Source: Rhodovulum visakhapatnamense (lineage in GTDB: Bacteria; Pseudomonadota; Alphaproteobacteria; Rhodobacterales; Rhodobacteraceae). From it: a stretch of 64,000 nucleotides of DNA. The notes beneath the pieces were generated by a model, which saw nothing but the letters and a program-made list of their open reading frames with translations, was not told the origin of the DNA and searched no databases. A program made the translations under genes and the position numbers. Positions within the stretch are counted from its first letter, which is position 1. Every line of letters starts with the position of its first letter. Positions 36,415 to 45,613 of the stretch are shown piece by piece. The DNA is taken from positions 20,096-84,095 of the forward strand of contig NZ_SOEB01000019.1 of the NCBI RefSeq assembly GCF_004365965.1, written 5' to 3'.

Positions 36415-37446
36415 TTCGCGATGTCCCTCAGCCGGACCTTCAGCAGGCGCATCATCAGGAAGACGAAGCCGGTGCAGACCGCCAGCAGGCTGACCGCATA
36501 GGCCGCGCCCACGTTCCAGTCGGACGCCTGGAAGAAGCGGTTGTAGACAAGCTGCGCGAACCAGGGCGCCGCGGTGCCGCGGGTCATGATATAGGGCACC
36601 GAATAGGACCCGGCCGACAGCATGAAGGTCATGATGCAGCCGACCGCGATGCCGGGCCGCGCATGGGGCAGCACGATGCGGCGGTGGATCTGCCAGGTCT
36701 TCGCGCCCAGGTCGCGCGCCGCCTCGATCTGGTTCATGTCCAGCGTTTCCAGCACGTTATAAAGCGGGAAGACCATGAACAGGATATAGGCATAGACCAT
36801 CGCCACGAAGACGCCCGACCCGCTTTCGAGAAACGGCACCGGGCCGATTCCCAGCAGCCCCAGCGCCGCGTTGAGCGGCCCGCCATAATTCAGGATCATC
36901 TGCCAGGCAAAGACCCTGAGCAACTCGTTGATGGCATAGGGGATGACGAGGGCCAGCATGATCAGCGCAGCCCGGCGCGGCGGTTCCAGCTTGGCGATGG
37001 CGAAGGCGATCGGATAGCAGACCGCGAAGGCGATGGCCGTGACCGCCAGCGCGGCCAGGATCGTCTTGGCGAAGATCCGCAGATGCGCCTGGCCCATCTG
37101 GGCGTAGTTCGTCAGGGTCCAGGTCCTGACCGGGGTGCTTTCCCGGGTCTCCAGATCGGCGATCTCTGCCGCAACGGCCGCGCGCTCGGCGTCGATCTGC
37201 GCGAGCTTCGCGTCGGTCGCGGACGGCGTGCTGAGCGTCCGTGCCGCCGCGCGATCGAGCGCCAGCATGTCGAGCCGGTTGTAAAGCCGGTCGATCTGCA
37301 CCGACAGCTCGTCCGCGCCCGCCGGGCGGTCCATCTTCCACAGCGACTGCTCGATCATGATGACCTGCGGCGCGGCGATCAGGCCCAGCACCCAGATCCC
37401 GGTCAAAAGCACGATCAGCGCCGCCAGCGGCGCGCCGAAGCTGCGC

Positions 37447-37460
<14 letters not shown>
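36411..37460 (-). CDS. Polyamine-type ABC transporter permease (PotB-like) with periplasmic insert
   Basis: A 349-residue permease with six or seven helices and the EAA-type loop IEAARDLGAKTWQIHRRI. Between helix 1 and the next helix there is an extra periplasmic segment of about 70 residues (about 45-115), rich in Ala/Arg/Asp/Glu and coiled-coil-like, which lengthens it compared with E. coli PotB (about 285). A 14-bp overlap with the PotA-like gene and a 4-bp overlap with the PotC-like gene show a single transcript. The insert may help dock the substrate-binding protein. Confidence 0.9.
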
Positions 37461-38550
<1,090 letters not shown>

Positions 38551-38572
38551 GCAGGGTCGGTCCGCGTGAAAG

Positions 38573-38598
38573 GGCGCGGGAGGATCGCCCCCCGCGCC
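38573..38598 (-). other. Intra-operon hairpin between binding protein and ATPase genes
   Basis: GGCGCGGG and CCCGCGCC form an 8-bp stem with a 10-base loop in the 59-bp gap between the binding-protein stop and the PotA-like start. Such hairpins after the first gene commonly raise the yield of the binding protein over the transporter subunits by attenuation or 3'-end protection. Confidence 0.5.
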
Positions 38599-38609
38599 TG
38601 GCCTGTGGA

Positions 38610-39740
38610 TCAGGCGTTGGTCAGCTTTTCGACATATTCCTCGCGCACCGCCGAGAACCACGGCGTGAACATCGGCCACCACCAGAGATTGTCGATGGCA
38701 TCGCCCGGATAGGCATAGGCGAAGGCTTCCTTGTTGGCATCGCTCAGATGCTCGGCGGCGCCCATGGCGGCCGAGTTGTAGCCGGTGGCATTCGCGAACA
38801 TGCCGCCCACTTCGGGCGTCAGCAGGAAGTTGAGGAATTCATAGGCCTGCTCGACGTTCTCGGCGCCCGACGGGATCGCGGCGGTGTCCATCCAGGCCAG
38901 CGCACCTTCCTTCGGCGCGCCATAGCGCCATTTCGGATCGGTATCGGTATGCAGCTTGATGCCGGTCGTGTCCCAGGTCTGGCCGATGGTGCAGCCGCCA
39001 TCGGTGAAGGCCGAGGTCGCCTCGGTCGCGTTGTTCCAGAACGCGCCGATATTGCTTTTGTGCGCCTTCACGAACTCGATGCAGGCATCGAAGATGCGGC
39101 GATTGTCGGCCTCGGTCTTGTAGACGTCCATGCCGCGGTTCGAGGGCAGCTCGCCGATGGCGTCGAGGTAGATCGCAAGGCTCGTCAGCACCGATTTCTG
39201 CCGCATCGCCACCTTGCCCGCCAGCCCGTCGGCCCAGAGATGGCCATAGGACAGCTCGCCCGGCGCGATGTCGAGGGCGCTCGAATCCCAGGTGATGCCC
39301 TCGGTGCCCCAGTCGAAGGGCACCAGATAGCGCTTGCCGCGATGGGCCGCGCCCAGTTCCAGCGAGGACCGCCACAACGCGGGCTGGATGCGTTCGACCT
39401 TCAGCCGGCTTTCGTCGATCTCGGCCAGCAGGCCGCCCTCGTCATAGTTCGGGCGGGTGTCGATCGACGGAAACAGGATGTCGAAGCCCTTGCCGCCCGC
39501 GGCGCGCAGCTTCGAGGCGGCTTCTTCGTTCGAACCGTAGGTCGAGACGTTGACCTTGATGCCGGTGGCGTCGGTGAAGGCGGCCGGGATCTCGCCGTTC
39601 TGGAAGTAGTCGCCCCAGGCAAAGACATTGACCTCGCCCGACGAGGCCAGCGCGCGGCGCGCGATCAGGGGCGCTGCCAGCGCGGCGGCGCCGGTCGCCA
39701 GAACGGCGCGGCGCGAGAGAGGAAGAACCGTCGATTTCAT
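38610..39740 (-). CDS. ABC transporter substrate-binding protein, polyamine type, Tat-like signal
   Basis: A 376-residue periplasmic binding protein. The N-terminus SRRAVLATGAAALAAPL has the twin-arginine and hydrophobic core of a Tat signal. The mature protein begins GEVNVFAWGDYF, as in PotD/PotF-type proteins (extracellular solute-binding family 1), and contains YGSNEEAASKLRA, FDILFPSIDT and the TPEVGGMFANATGYNSA C-terminal block. It heads the operon with the PotA/B/C-like genes and the PHP hydrolase. The ligand is probably a polyamine or similar cation, inferred from the family. Confidence 0.9.
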   Translation of the reverse strand: MKSTVLPLSRRAVLATGAAALAAPLIARRALASSGEVNVFAWGDYFQNGEIPAAFTDATGIKVNVSTYGSNEEAASKLRAAGGKGFDILFPSIDTRPNYDEGGLLAEIDESRLKVERIQPALWRSSLELGAAHRGKRYLVPFDWGTEGITWDSSALDIAPGELSYGHLWADGLAGKVAMRQKSVLTSLAIYLDAIGELPSNRGMDVYKTEADNRRIFDACIEFVKAHKSNIGAFWNNATEATSAFTDGGCTIGQTWDTTGIKLHTDTDPKWRYGAPKEGALAWMDTAAIPSGAENVEQAYEFLNFLLTPEVGGMFANATGYNSAAMGAAEHLSDANKEAFAYAYPGDAIDNLWWWPMFTPWFSAVREEYVEKLTNA

Positions 39741-39903
39741 GTCGTATCTCCTGACAGGTCGCGGAAGGCGGCCGCGCAACCCGCGGCCGGTTGCGACGCC
39801 GTTAACCGCTGCATGTGACAGGCATATGTCGTCCGGCCCGGGACGGCTGCGGCACCGGAACGCGGCAAGTGCGCTCCGGCACCGCCTTCTTCGCCCCTGG
39901 CGT

Positions 39904-39935
39904 GCGGCGCGGCGGAGGGGGGACCGCCGCGCCGC
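39904..39935 (-). terminator. 12-bp GC stem-loop ending the ECF operon
   Basis: GCGGCGCGGCGG and CCGCCGCGCCGC are perfect 12-bp arms around an 8-base loop. The stem begins two bases after the stop codon of the metal-sensor gene (39938), so it marks the end of the sigma-factor operon and insulates it from the polyamine operon promoter. Confidence 0.65.
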
Positions 39936-39937
39936 GC

Positions 39938-40351
39938 TCAGTTCAGGGGCGCGCCGGATGCCCGCGCGCCAAGCGCGTCGAGCACCGTTTCCTGGGTCAG
40001 ATCGAGCAGCGCATTGAGGTCGCGGCGAAAGCCGCGCATCGCCTCTTCGGTCGCGGCGCGGTCGAAGGGCTCGGCCGCGCCCCGCGCCACGACCTCGGCC
40101 CGCGCCGCCACCGCCGCCGCAAGCGCCGGGTCGATCCGGTCGCGCCGCGCCTCCAGCGCGCGGCGCAGGTCGCGGCGGATCTCGGCCGGGAAGACCACGC
40201 TTTGCGCAGCCGCGGCCTCGCCCAGCAGTGCCGTCTTGACCCGCTGCAGTTTCAGCGCCCCACCCAGCGCCACGGCATTGCCCAGAAGCGACAGCGCCAG
40301 TACCGCGACCAGCGCGACCCGTCCGGCGGACATGCCCCGAACTCTTGCCAT
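39938..40351 (-). CDS. Periplasmic heavy-metal sensor-like protein (CnrX/ZraP type)
   Basis: A 137-residue protein with one N-terminal membrane helix (GRVALVAVLALSLLGNAVAL) and a periplasmic helical domain: FPAEIRRDLRRALEARRDRI and the C-terminal FRRDLNALLDLTQETVLDAL. This two-long-helix pattern fits the Metal_resist/CnrX-like family that senses or buffers periplasmic metal. It is coupled by a one-base overlap to the preceding gene. No Cys or Met cluster is visible, so the ligand is unclear. It probably works with the ECF sigma encoded at the start of the operon. Confidence 0.75.
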   Translation of the reverse strand: MARVRGMSAGRVALVAVLALSLLGNAVALGGALKLQRVKTALLGEAAAAQSVVFPAEIRRDLRRALEARRDRIDPALAAAVAARAEVVARGAAEPFDRAATEEAMRGFRRDLNALLDLTQETVLDALGARASGAPLN

Positions 40352-40683
40352 CAGAACCCTCCGATCCCGGCCGAAAGATCGCCGAGCAGCGCCCAGAGGA
40401 TCAGCTCTTCGCCGCTGGCCCCGGGCAGCAGCGCATATCCCAGAGCTGCCGCCGCCAGCAACAGCCCGCCGAAGCCCGCCGCCCAGGGCAGCGGCTCGGA
40501 CAGCACCTCGCCCGCGCCCGGCCCCCGGGCCGGGGGCTCGGCCAGCCGGCTCAGCACCGCGCGCGACAGCTCGGCGGTGTCCTCGTCCTCCGGCCGGGCC
40601 AGAAGCCGGGCCAGATCGCTGTCGAACCGGGCAGGGTCCGGGCGGGCCGGTTCGGCCTCGGGGCGTTCGGGATTGCGGGTCAT
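40351..40683 (-). CDS. Putative anti-sigma factor, single membrane helix
   Basis: A 110-residue protein with an acidic cytoplasmic N-terminal part (about 1-60, including DTAELSRAVLSRLAEPP) and one membrane helix (AAGFGGLLLAAAALGYALL, about 68-88). The start overlaps the sigma-factor stop (ATGA, 40680-40683) and the stop overlaps the metal-sensor start. Position and topology fit a membrane-bound anti-sigma factor. No zinc-binding HxxxCxxC motif is seen, so the family call rests on context. Confidence 0.65.
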   Translation of the reverse strand: MTRNPERPEAEPARPDPARFDSDLARLLARPEDEDTAELSRAVLSRLAEPPARGPGAGEVLSEPLPWAAGFGGLLLAAAALGYALLPGASGEELILWALLGDLSAGIGGF

Positions 40684-41240
40684 CTGTGGTCCTCCCTGTC
40701 GACTGTCGCCCGCAACGCGGCGCGGGCCCGTACCAGAAGCTGTTCGGCCGCCCCGGCGCTGATGCCGAGCGTCCGCGCGATTTCGGCGGTGCCGAGCTCC
40801 CCCGCGGCACGCAGCAGGATGGCCTGGCGCTGGCGCGCGGGCAGCGCCCGGATCGCGGCCCGAACCCGGGCCAGACGCTGGCGCGCCGCGACCGTGGCCT
40901 CGGCGCCCGGTGCCTCGTCCTCGGGTTCGGCGACGGCGTCGATCCCGACGAACCGCCGGAACCGGCCGCGCCGGTTGCGGTCGATGCAGATCCGCAGCGC
41001 GATCCGGTACAGCCAGGCCGCGACGCTGCCCCGGCCCGGATCGTACAGCCCGGCGCGGTGCCAGGCCCGCAGGAACACCTCCTGGGTCACGTCTTCCGCC
41101 TCCGATCCGACCGTCAGCGCCTGCGCGGCATAGCGCCGGAGCCCCGGTCCGAACAGCGTCACCAGCCGGGCCAGCGCGCCGCGCTCGCCCCGGGCCAGCG
41201 CCGCCATCAGCGCCTCTGCCTCGTCCTGCCGCGGGTCCAT
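40680..41240 (-). CDS. ECF-type RNA polymerase sigma factor
   Basis: A 186-residue sigma factor. Region 2 is LVTLFGPGLRRYAAQAL followed by SEAEDVTQEVFLRAWHRA (core binding and -10 recognition). Region 4 is IRALPARQRQAILLRAAG and TAEIARTLGISAGAAEQLL with its helix-turn-helix (-35 recognition). The ATG at 41240 is chosen because region 2 begins within 20 residues; the frame stays open further upstream without homology. Two small secreted proteins encoded upstream on the same strand could be part of its regulon. Confidence 0.92.
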   Translation of the reverse strand: MDPRQDEAEALMAALARGERGALARLVTLFGPGLRRYAAQALTVGSEAEDVTQEVFLRAWHRAGLYDPGRGSVAAWLYRIALRICIDRNRRGRFRRFVGIDAVAEPEDEAPGAEATVAARQRLARVRAAIRALPARQRQAILLRAAGELGTAEIARTLGISAGAAEQLLVRARAALRATVDREDHR

Positions 41241-41296
41241 GCCCGGCTGCCACCGGCCCCCGATGCGGCGGATCGCGCCGCACCGGAACGCCACCC

Positions 41297-41602
41297 CTAC
41301 CGCGACACGGTCACGGTGCGGGACTGGCCGCGGGTCTGACCGTTCGGCCCGGTCCGATCGACCGTGGTGGTCGAGCTTCCAGGCTCGGAGGTCCGGAACC
41401 GGGTCTTCGAGCCGGTCTGTCCGTTCGCCCCGGTCGCGGTTGTGGTTGTTTCGCAATTGGCCGCGCCATTGCCGCGCAGACAGGTGCGGTCCTTGCTGAG
41501 GGTAGCGCCATTGGCGCCCGTCACAGTGACGCTTTGGCCAAGCGCGGGCAGCGCCACGCCAAGCGGCAGGGTCAGGGCAAGAACAAGGGTCAGGGATCGC
41601 AT
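41297..41602 (-). CDS. Small secreted Thr/Gly-rich repeat protein
   Basis: A 101-residue protein with a signal peptide (residues 1-22, ALGQ). The mature part is built of imperfect repeats, TVTGANGATLSK, TATGANGQTGSKTRF and TVDRTGPNGQTRGQSRTVTV, with one cysteine pair (CLRGNGAANC) between them. The pattern suggests a small beta-strand repeat protein. Its first codons and upstream bases are almost identical to those of the EF-hand gene at 41632, suggesting a duplicated leader. The function is unknown. Confidence 0.72.
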   Translation of the reverse strand: MRSLTLVLALTLPLGVALPALGQSVTVTGANGATLSKDRTCLRGNGAANCETTTTATGANGQTGSKTRFRTSEPGSSTTTVDRTGPNGQTRGQSRTVTVSR

Positions 41603-41631
41603 GGGATGTCTCCTTTCCGGTCAGTCGGGGA

Positions 41632-42021
41632 TCAACCGCGGCCGCGCGACAGCGCCCGGGTCAGGCGGGCCAGTTCGTCGCCGGACAGCACGCCGTCGCC
41701 ATTGCGGTCGAGCTTGCCGAAGGCGCGACCGGCGGCCACGAACTCGGCCTCGGTGACAACGCCGTCGCCATTGGTGTCGCGGCTCATCGCCCGGCCGCCG
41801 TCGCCACGGCCCTTGTCCGCGCCAGACAGCTCGGCCGCGTCGAGCCGGCCATCGCCATTGCCGTCAAGCCGGGCAAAAGCCTCTTTCTGCAGCGTTTCGA
41901 ACTCGGTACGCGACAGGGCGCCATCGCCGTTCCGGTCGTAAGCGGCCAGCAGATCGGATTGCGCCAGGGCCGGGGCGGCAAGGCCTGCGGCACAGACCGC
42001 CGCCAGGGTCAGGGATCGCAT
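41632..42021 (-). CDS. Secreted EF-hand calcium-binding protein
   Basis: A 129-residue periplasmic protein with a signal peptide (1-21, ALAQ) and four EF-hand loops: DRNGDGALSRTEF, DGNGDGRLDAAEL, DTNGDGVVTEAEF and DRNGDGVLSGDEL. All calcium-ligand positions (1, 3, 5, 12) are filled by Asp/Asn/Glu. Calmodulin-like proteins of this kind are common in Rhodobacteraceae; the partner is unknown. It lies upstream of the repeat protein and the sigma operon on the same strand, so the cluster may respond to calcium or metals. Confidence 0.9.
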   Translation of the reverse strand: MRSLTLAAVCAAGLAAPALAQSDLLAAYDRNGDGALSRTEFETLQKEAFARLDGNGDGRLDAAELSGADKGRGDGGRAMSRDTNGDGVVTEAEFVAAGRAFGKLDRNGDGVLSGDELARLTRALSRGRG

Positions 42022-42193
42022 CGGGGTCTCCTTCGATTGCGTCGATACCTTCCAATACGCAGGCCGCGCGCCCTTCCTACGCGCCGGCCCGGTTTTTTCC
42101 GAAGGTCGGCTCCCGGACCGGCACTCGGCGGGCTCTCGCCCGGCAGGCCCGGTCCCGGCCAACCCCAACTATCCCTGGAGTTCGGAGGATCGG

Positions 42194-42218
42194 AAAACAG
42201 TCCGGGGGGACTGTTTTT
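42194..42218. terminator. AAAACAGTCC palindromic stem-loop next to IS481 remnant
   Basis: AAAACAGTCC and GGACTGTTTT form a perfect 10-bp stem with a GGGG loop; on the plus strand a fifth T follows, and on the minus strand the stem also ends in T residues. It could terminate in both directions. A similar AACAGTCC-(n)-GGACTGTT motif recurs, from memory, in Rhodobacter-type genomes, so it may be a repeat unit. It lies just before the transposase fragment. Confidence 0.6.
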
Positions 42219-42225
42219 CCCGGGC

Positions 42226-42510
42226 GGCGGACAGGTCGAACGGATGCACCGCACGATCAGGGAGGGTGAAGCGGATCAGGCGAGGCGCCAGTGGCGCGTC
42301 TTCCCGCTGAACGTCAATCGGGACCATCACGACAGCCACGACCAGCTCCGCCCCCACCTCGCGGACTTGATGGCAGCTTACAACTTCGCGCGCCGCCTCA
42401 AGACCATCGACGGGCTCACGCCCTGCGAATACATCTGCAGGATCCGGACATCAGAGCCGGACAGATTCATCTTGAACCCGATCCACGAGATGCCGGGACC
42501 GAACATCTAG
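42226..42510 (+). pseudogene. Remnant of an IS481-family transposase (C-terminal part)
   Basis: The frame reads GGQVERMHRTI, then a corrupted stretch, then SHDQLRPHLADLMAAYNFAR, RLKTIDGLTPCEYIC and FILNPIHEMPGPNI. Intact IS481 transposases end with closely similar blocks (NGQVERMNRTI, AYNFARRLKTL, EPDRFILNPIHQMPG). The DDE catalytic core and both ends are missing, and the segment between VERM and SHDQ has lost the usual sequence, so this is a decayed scar. It sits in the gap between the EF-hand gene promoter and the transglycosylase. Confidence 0.85.
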
Positions 42511-42574
42511 GCGCGGCCCTGCGGCCCGGCTATCCAGAGGCAAACAGGAACGCACCGCGCGGGAGGCCCGGACC

Positions 42575-43795
42575 ATGACCATCGCAAGACGCCCGTTTTT
42601 GCTGGGCCTCGCCGCCATGGCCCTTTCGGCCTGCAATGTTGGCCCCGGCCCCGGAACGGCGCCCCGCGCGGTCGCCAATCCCGCCTTCGACGCCTGGCGC
42701 CGCAGCTTTCGGCCGCGGGCGGCGGCGGCGGGCATTTCAGCGGCCACGCTCGACCGGGCGCTGGGTCGCGCGGGCTTTCTGCCCGAGGTGATCGAGAAGG
42801 ACCGCAACCAGACCGAATTCACCCGCAGCCTCGAGGATTACCTGGCCATCGCCGCCTCGGACGAGCGGGTCGCGACCGGCCGGGCCATGCTGGCCCGCCA
42901 TGCCCGACGTCTTGCCGCGATCGAGGCGCGCTATGGCGTCGAGGCGCCGGTGGTGGCCGCGATCTGGGGGCTCGAAAGCCGCTATGGCGCGCGGCGCGGC
43001 GACATTCCCGTGGTCTCGGCGCTGGCGACGCTGGCCTTCGACGGGCGCCGGGGCCGGTTCTTCGAGGGGCAGCTGATCGCCGCGCTGAAGATCCTCGACC
43101 GGGGCGACATCACCCCCGCCCGGATGACCGGCAGCTGGGCGGGCGCGATGGGTCACACGCAGTTCATCCCGACCTCGTATCTGGCCTATGCGGTCGATTT
43201 CGACGGCGACGGGCGGCGCGACATCTGGTCGGAGGACCCGACCGACGCGCTGGCCTCGACCGCCGCCTATCTGCAGCGGTCGGGCTGGCACCACGGCCAG
43301 CCCTGGGGGACCGAGGTGCGCCTGCCCGAAACGCTCGACCTGGCCCGGACCGGGCGTGGGCGGACGCAGGAGGCCAGCGCCTGGTCGGCCCTGGGCGTGA
43401 CGCGGGCTGATGGCCGACCGCTGCCCCGCGCGGGCGCCACCGCGATCCTGGCCCCGGCCGGGCGGCAAGGTCCGGCCTTTGCGCTGTTTCCCAATTTCGA
43501 GGTGATCCTGCGCTACAACAACGCGGTCACTTACGGCATCGGCATCGGCCATCTGTCCGACCGGCTGGCGGGCGGCCCGCCTCTGTCGAAAGCCTTCCCG
43601 CCCGATGCGACCGGCATGACGCTGGAAGACCGCAAGGATCTGCAACGGCGCCTGACCGCCGCCGGGTTCGACACCGAAGGCACCGACGGGGTGATCGGCC
43701 CGAAGACCGAGGAGGCGATCCGGAGCTACCAGGCGCGCCAAGGGCTGCCGGTCAGCGGCATCCCCTCGCCCGCGCTTCTGGCGCGGCTCCGCTAG
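42575..43795 (+). CDS. Lytic murein transglycosylase (MltB-like) with peptidoglycan-binding domain
   Basis: This lipoprotein cleaves peptidoglycan glycan strands in the periplasm. The lipobox LSAC places the lipidated Cys at residue 20. The catalytic Glu is Glu134 in WGLESRYGA, followed by the MltB blocks LATLAFDGRRG, GSWAGAMGHTQFIPTSYL and RYNNAVTYGIGIGHL. A C-terminal PG_binding_1 domain (about residues 345-406) contains QRRLTAAGFD and TDGVIGPKTEEAIRSYQ. The length of 406 is normal for this two-domain form. It is monocistronic, ending in a hairpin. Confidence 0.93.
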   Translation: MTIARRPFLLGLAAMALSACNVGPGPGTAPRAVANPAFDAWRRSFRPRAAAAGISAATLDRALGRAGFLPEVIEKDRNQTEFTRSLEDYLAIAASDERVATGRAMLARHARRLAAIEARYGVEAPVVAAIWGLESRYGARRGDIPVVSALATLAFDGRRGRFFEGQLIAALKILDRGDITPARMTGSWAGAMGHTQFIPTSYLAYAVDFDGDGRRDIWSEDPTDALASTAAYLQRSGWHHGQPWGTEVRLPETLDLARTGRGRTQEASAWSALGVTRADGRPLPRAGATAILAPAGRQGPAFALFPNFEVILRYNNAVTYGIGIGHLSDRLAGGPPLSKAFPPDATGMTLEDRKDLQRRLTAAGFDTEGTDGVIGPKTEEAIRSYQARQGLPVSGIPSPALLARLR

Positions 43796-43804
43796 ACGCG
43801 GAAA

Positions 43805-43826
43805 CGCCCGGCCAGAGGGCCGGGCG
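43805..43826. terminator. Stem-loop between convergent genes
   Basis: CGCCCGGCC and GGCCGGGCG are perfect 9-bp arms with a 4-base loop (AGAG), 10 bp after the transglycosylase stop and before the convergent small gene at 43864. No U-tract is visible. It would serve both directions. Confidence 0.6.
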
Positions 43827-43863
43827 CCTCACCGTCGCGCCGGAACACCGGGCACTCGTCACG

Positions 43864-44121
43864 TCACTCCTTGCGGCGCTCGGTGATCTCGAGATCGGCG
43901 TTCAGGTCGATGTCGTACTGCCCATCCGCGCAGAACACATCGTCAAGCTCGAAGCCGCCGTTGTCCTCGGCCTCGATATCGGCGGGGTCCATCTCGCATT
44001 GCATGTCGGTCAGCATTGCCATGATCCGCTCGGCGGTCTCGGCCGGGACGGCCTCGTCGGCGAGCGCCGGGGTCAGCGCGGCGGGGACCAGCAGGGCGGC
44101 AAGAACAAGCGGTCTGATCAT
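43864..44121 (-). CDS. Small secreted PepSY-like protein
   Basis: An 85-residue protein with a signal peptide (about 1-21, ALADE) and an acidic mature domain containing ETAERIMAMLTDMQCE, then GGFELDDVFCADGQYDIDLN. The pattern of a helix followed by YE/FELDDVxCADGQYD strands matches PepSY-like small periplasmic proteins seen in Rhodobacteraceae. Two cysteines (Cys42 and the FCAD Cys) may form a disulfide. It is the last gene of the PQQ-associated minus-strand group. The function is unknown. Confidence 0.72.
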   Translation of the reverse strand: MIRPLVLAALLVPAALTPALADEAVPAETAERIMAMLTDMQCEMDPADIEAEDNGGFELDDVFCADGQYDIDLNADLEITERRKE

Positions 44122-44137
44122 CGGGGTCTCCTCAGTG

Positions 44138-44593
44138 TCAACGGATGGCAAGGACGACGCGCTGGCTGTCGCCGCTGCTGCCGGGGATCTTCAGCTCGTA
44201 GCTGCCCGGCTTGATCGCGACGAAGGACAGCCGGACGGTTCCGGCGGCGTCGAATTCAAGGCTGTCGATGGCCATCGGCCGCACCTCGATATCCGCGATG
44301 ACGATCTCGTTCATCCAGATCGCGCGAAAGAAATCGGGCCCCTGCAAGGCCAGTTCGGCCGAGCCGTCGGCGGTCACGTGCAATTCGTAATAGGCGCCCG
44401 ACTGCAGCTCGACCGGGCCGTCGCCCGCATACAGCGGCTGGCCCGAGGCCAGCGTCAGCTCGATCGGCGCGCCGCGGTTGCATTTGGCAAGAAGCCCGGC
44501 AAAGCCGAACTGGTCGCAAAGCGGCGCGGCGAAGCCGGGGGCCGCGACCGGCGTCGCGGCCAGCACGGCCAGCGCGAAGGCGATGGGTCTCAA
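44138..44593 (-). CDS. Secreted protein of unknown function in PQQ-associated cluster
   Basis: A 151-residue protein with a signal peptide (about 1-23) and a beta-rich mature domain. It has two cysteines near the N-terminus (PLCDQFGFAGLLAKC), strands such as SGAYYELHVTADGSAEL, and a C-terminal FVAIKPGSYELKIPG strand like that of cupredoxin or immunoglobulin-like domains. It lies 33 bp after the beta-propeller gene on the same strand, so it may belong to the periplasmic alcohol-oxidation system. I recognise no named family. Confidence 0.7.
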   Translation of the reverse strand: MRPIAFALAVLAATPVAAPGFAAPLCDQFGFAGLLAKCNRGAPIELTLASGQPLYAGDGPVELQSGAYYELHVTADGSAELALQGPDFFRAIWMNEIVIADIEVRPMAIDSLEFDAAGTVRLSFVAIKPGSYELKIPGSSGDSQRVVLAIR

Positions 44594-44626
44594 GTCTGTT
44601 CCTCCCTGTCCTGATCTTCTTCCCTG

Positions 44627-45613
44627 TCAGTCCGGTGCGACCGCCACCCCCCAGGGCTGCTGGCCGACCTGCACCGACCGGATCACGTCCAATGCGGCCA
44701 CGTCAATGATCGAGACGTCGTTGGAATTGCCGTTGGTGGTGATCAGATGGCTCTGGTCGGGGGTGAAGGCCATCTGCCAGACGCGCTGGCCCACCAGAAG
44801 ATAGTCCACCACCTCGTCGGTCGCCCCGTCGATCACCGCGACCCGGTTGGCAGGCCCCAGCGCCACGAAGACCCGCGCGGCGTCCGAGGTGATGGCGATG
44901 CCCACCGGCTGCAACCATTCGGGCAGCACGCCCGGCACCTCGAAGCCGATCTTGCGGACGATGGCGGGCGGCTCGGCGGTCATGTCGATCACGCTGACCG
45001 TGCCGCCGATCTCGGCGCTGACGTAAAGCTTGGTGCCGTCCTCGGTGAAGGCGGCAAAGCGCGGGCGCTGGTCGACCAGCACGTTATGGACGATCTCGTA
45101 GGTTTCGGCGTCGATGAAATGCGCCATGTTGGTGGTTTCCGAGGTGTTGATCACCACGCGGGCGTCGGGGCTGATCGCCATCCCCTCGGGCTCGACCCCC
45201 ACGGGCACCTCGGCCAGCACGGCATGGGTTTCGGTATCGACCACGGTCACCAGGTTGTCGTCCTCGTTGGCGATGTAAAGCGGGTTGCCCGAGGGGTGCA
45301 GCACGAACAGTTCGGGGTCGGGGCCCGATGGCAGTGTGTGCATCTCCTCGAAGGTCCGGGGATCGAAGACCCGCACCAGATCGTCATCCGAGGCACAGAC
45401 GTAAAGTTCGCTGCCATCGGGGGCGATGGTGATGCCGCGCGGCCGGTTGCCCGCGGGAAACTCGGCGATCACCTTCCAGGTCGCGCTGTCGAAAACGCTG
45501 ACGGTGTTGCCCTTCTCGTTGGTCACGAAGACATTGCCCGCGGCGGCAGGCAGGGCGGTGGCCGCAACCGGCGCGGCAGCCAGAAGAGCGGCGCGAAACA
45601 TCGGCATCCTCAT
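44627..45613 (-). CDS. PQQ-dependent catabolism-associated YVTN beta-propeller protein
   Basis: A 328-residue periplasmic protein with a signal peptide (about 1-25) and seven-fold YVTN-type blades. VFVTNEKGNTVSVFDSATW, LYVCASDDDLVRVFD, LYIANEDDNLVTVVDTET, VINTSETTNMAHFID, LYVSAEIGGTVSVID, VFVALGPANRVAVID and LITTNGNSNDVSIID mark the blades. The family is usually encoded with PQQ-dependent alcohol dehydrogenases and the ABC-type binding protein that overlaps its start here (45610-45613). The dehydrogenase and cytochrome are not in this window. It may bind a cofactor or intermediate. Confidence 0.88.
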   Translation of the reverse strand: MRMPMFRAALLAAAPVAATALPAAAGNVFVTNEKGNTVSVFDSATWKVIAEFPAGNRPRGITIAPDGSELYVCASDDDLVRVFDPRTFEEMHTLPSGPDPELFVLHPSGNPLYIANEDDNLVTVVDTETHAVLAEVPVGVEPEGMAISPDARVVINTSETTNMAHFIDAETYEIVHNVLVDQRPRFAAFTEDGTKLYVSAEIGGTVSVIDMTAEPPAIVRKIGFEVPGVLPEWLQPVGIAITSDAARVFVALGPANRVAVIDGATDEVVDYLLVGQRVWQMAFTPDQSHLITTNGNSNDVSIIDVAALDVIRSVQVGQQPWGVAVAPD

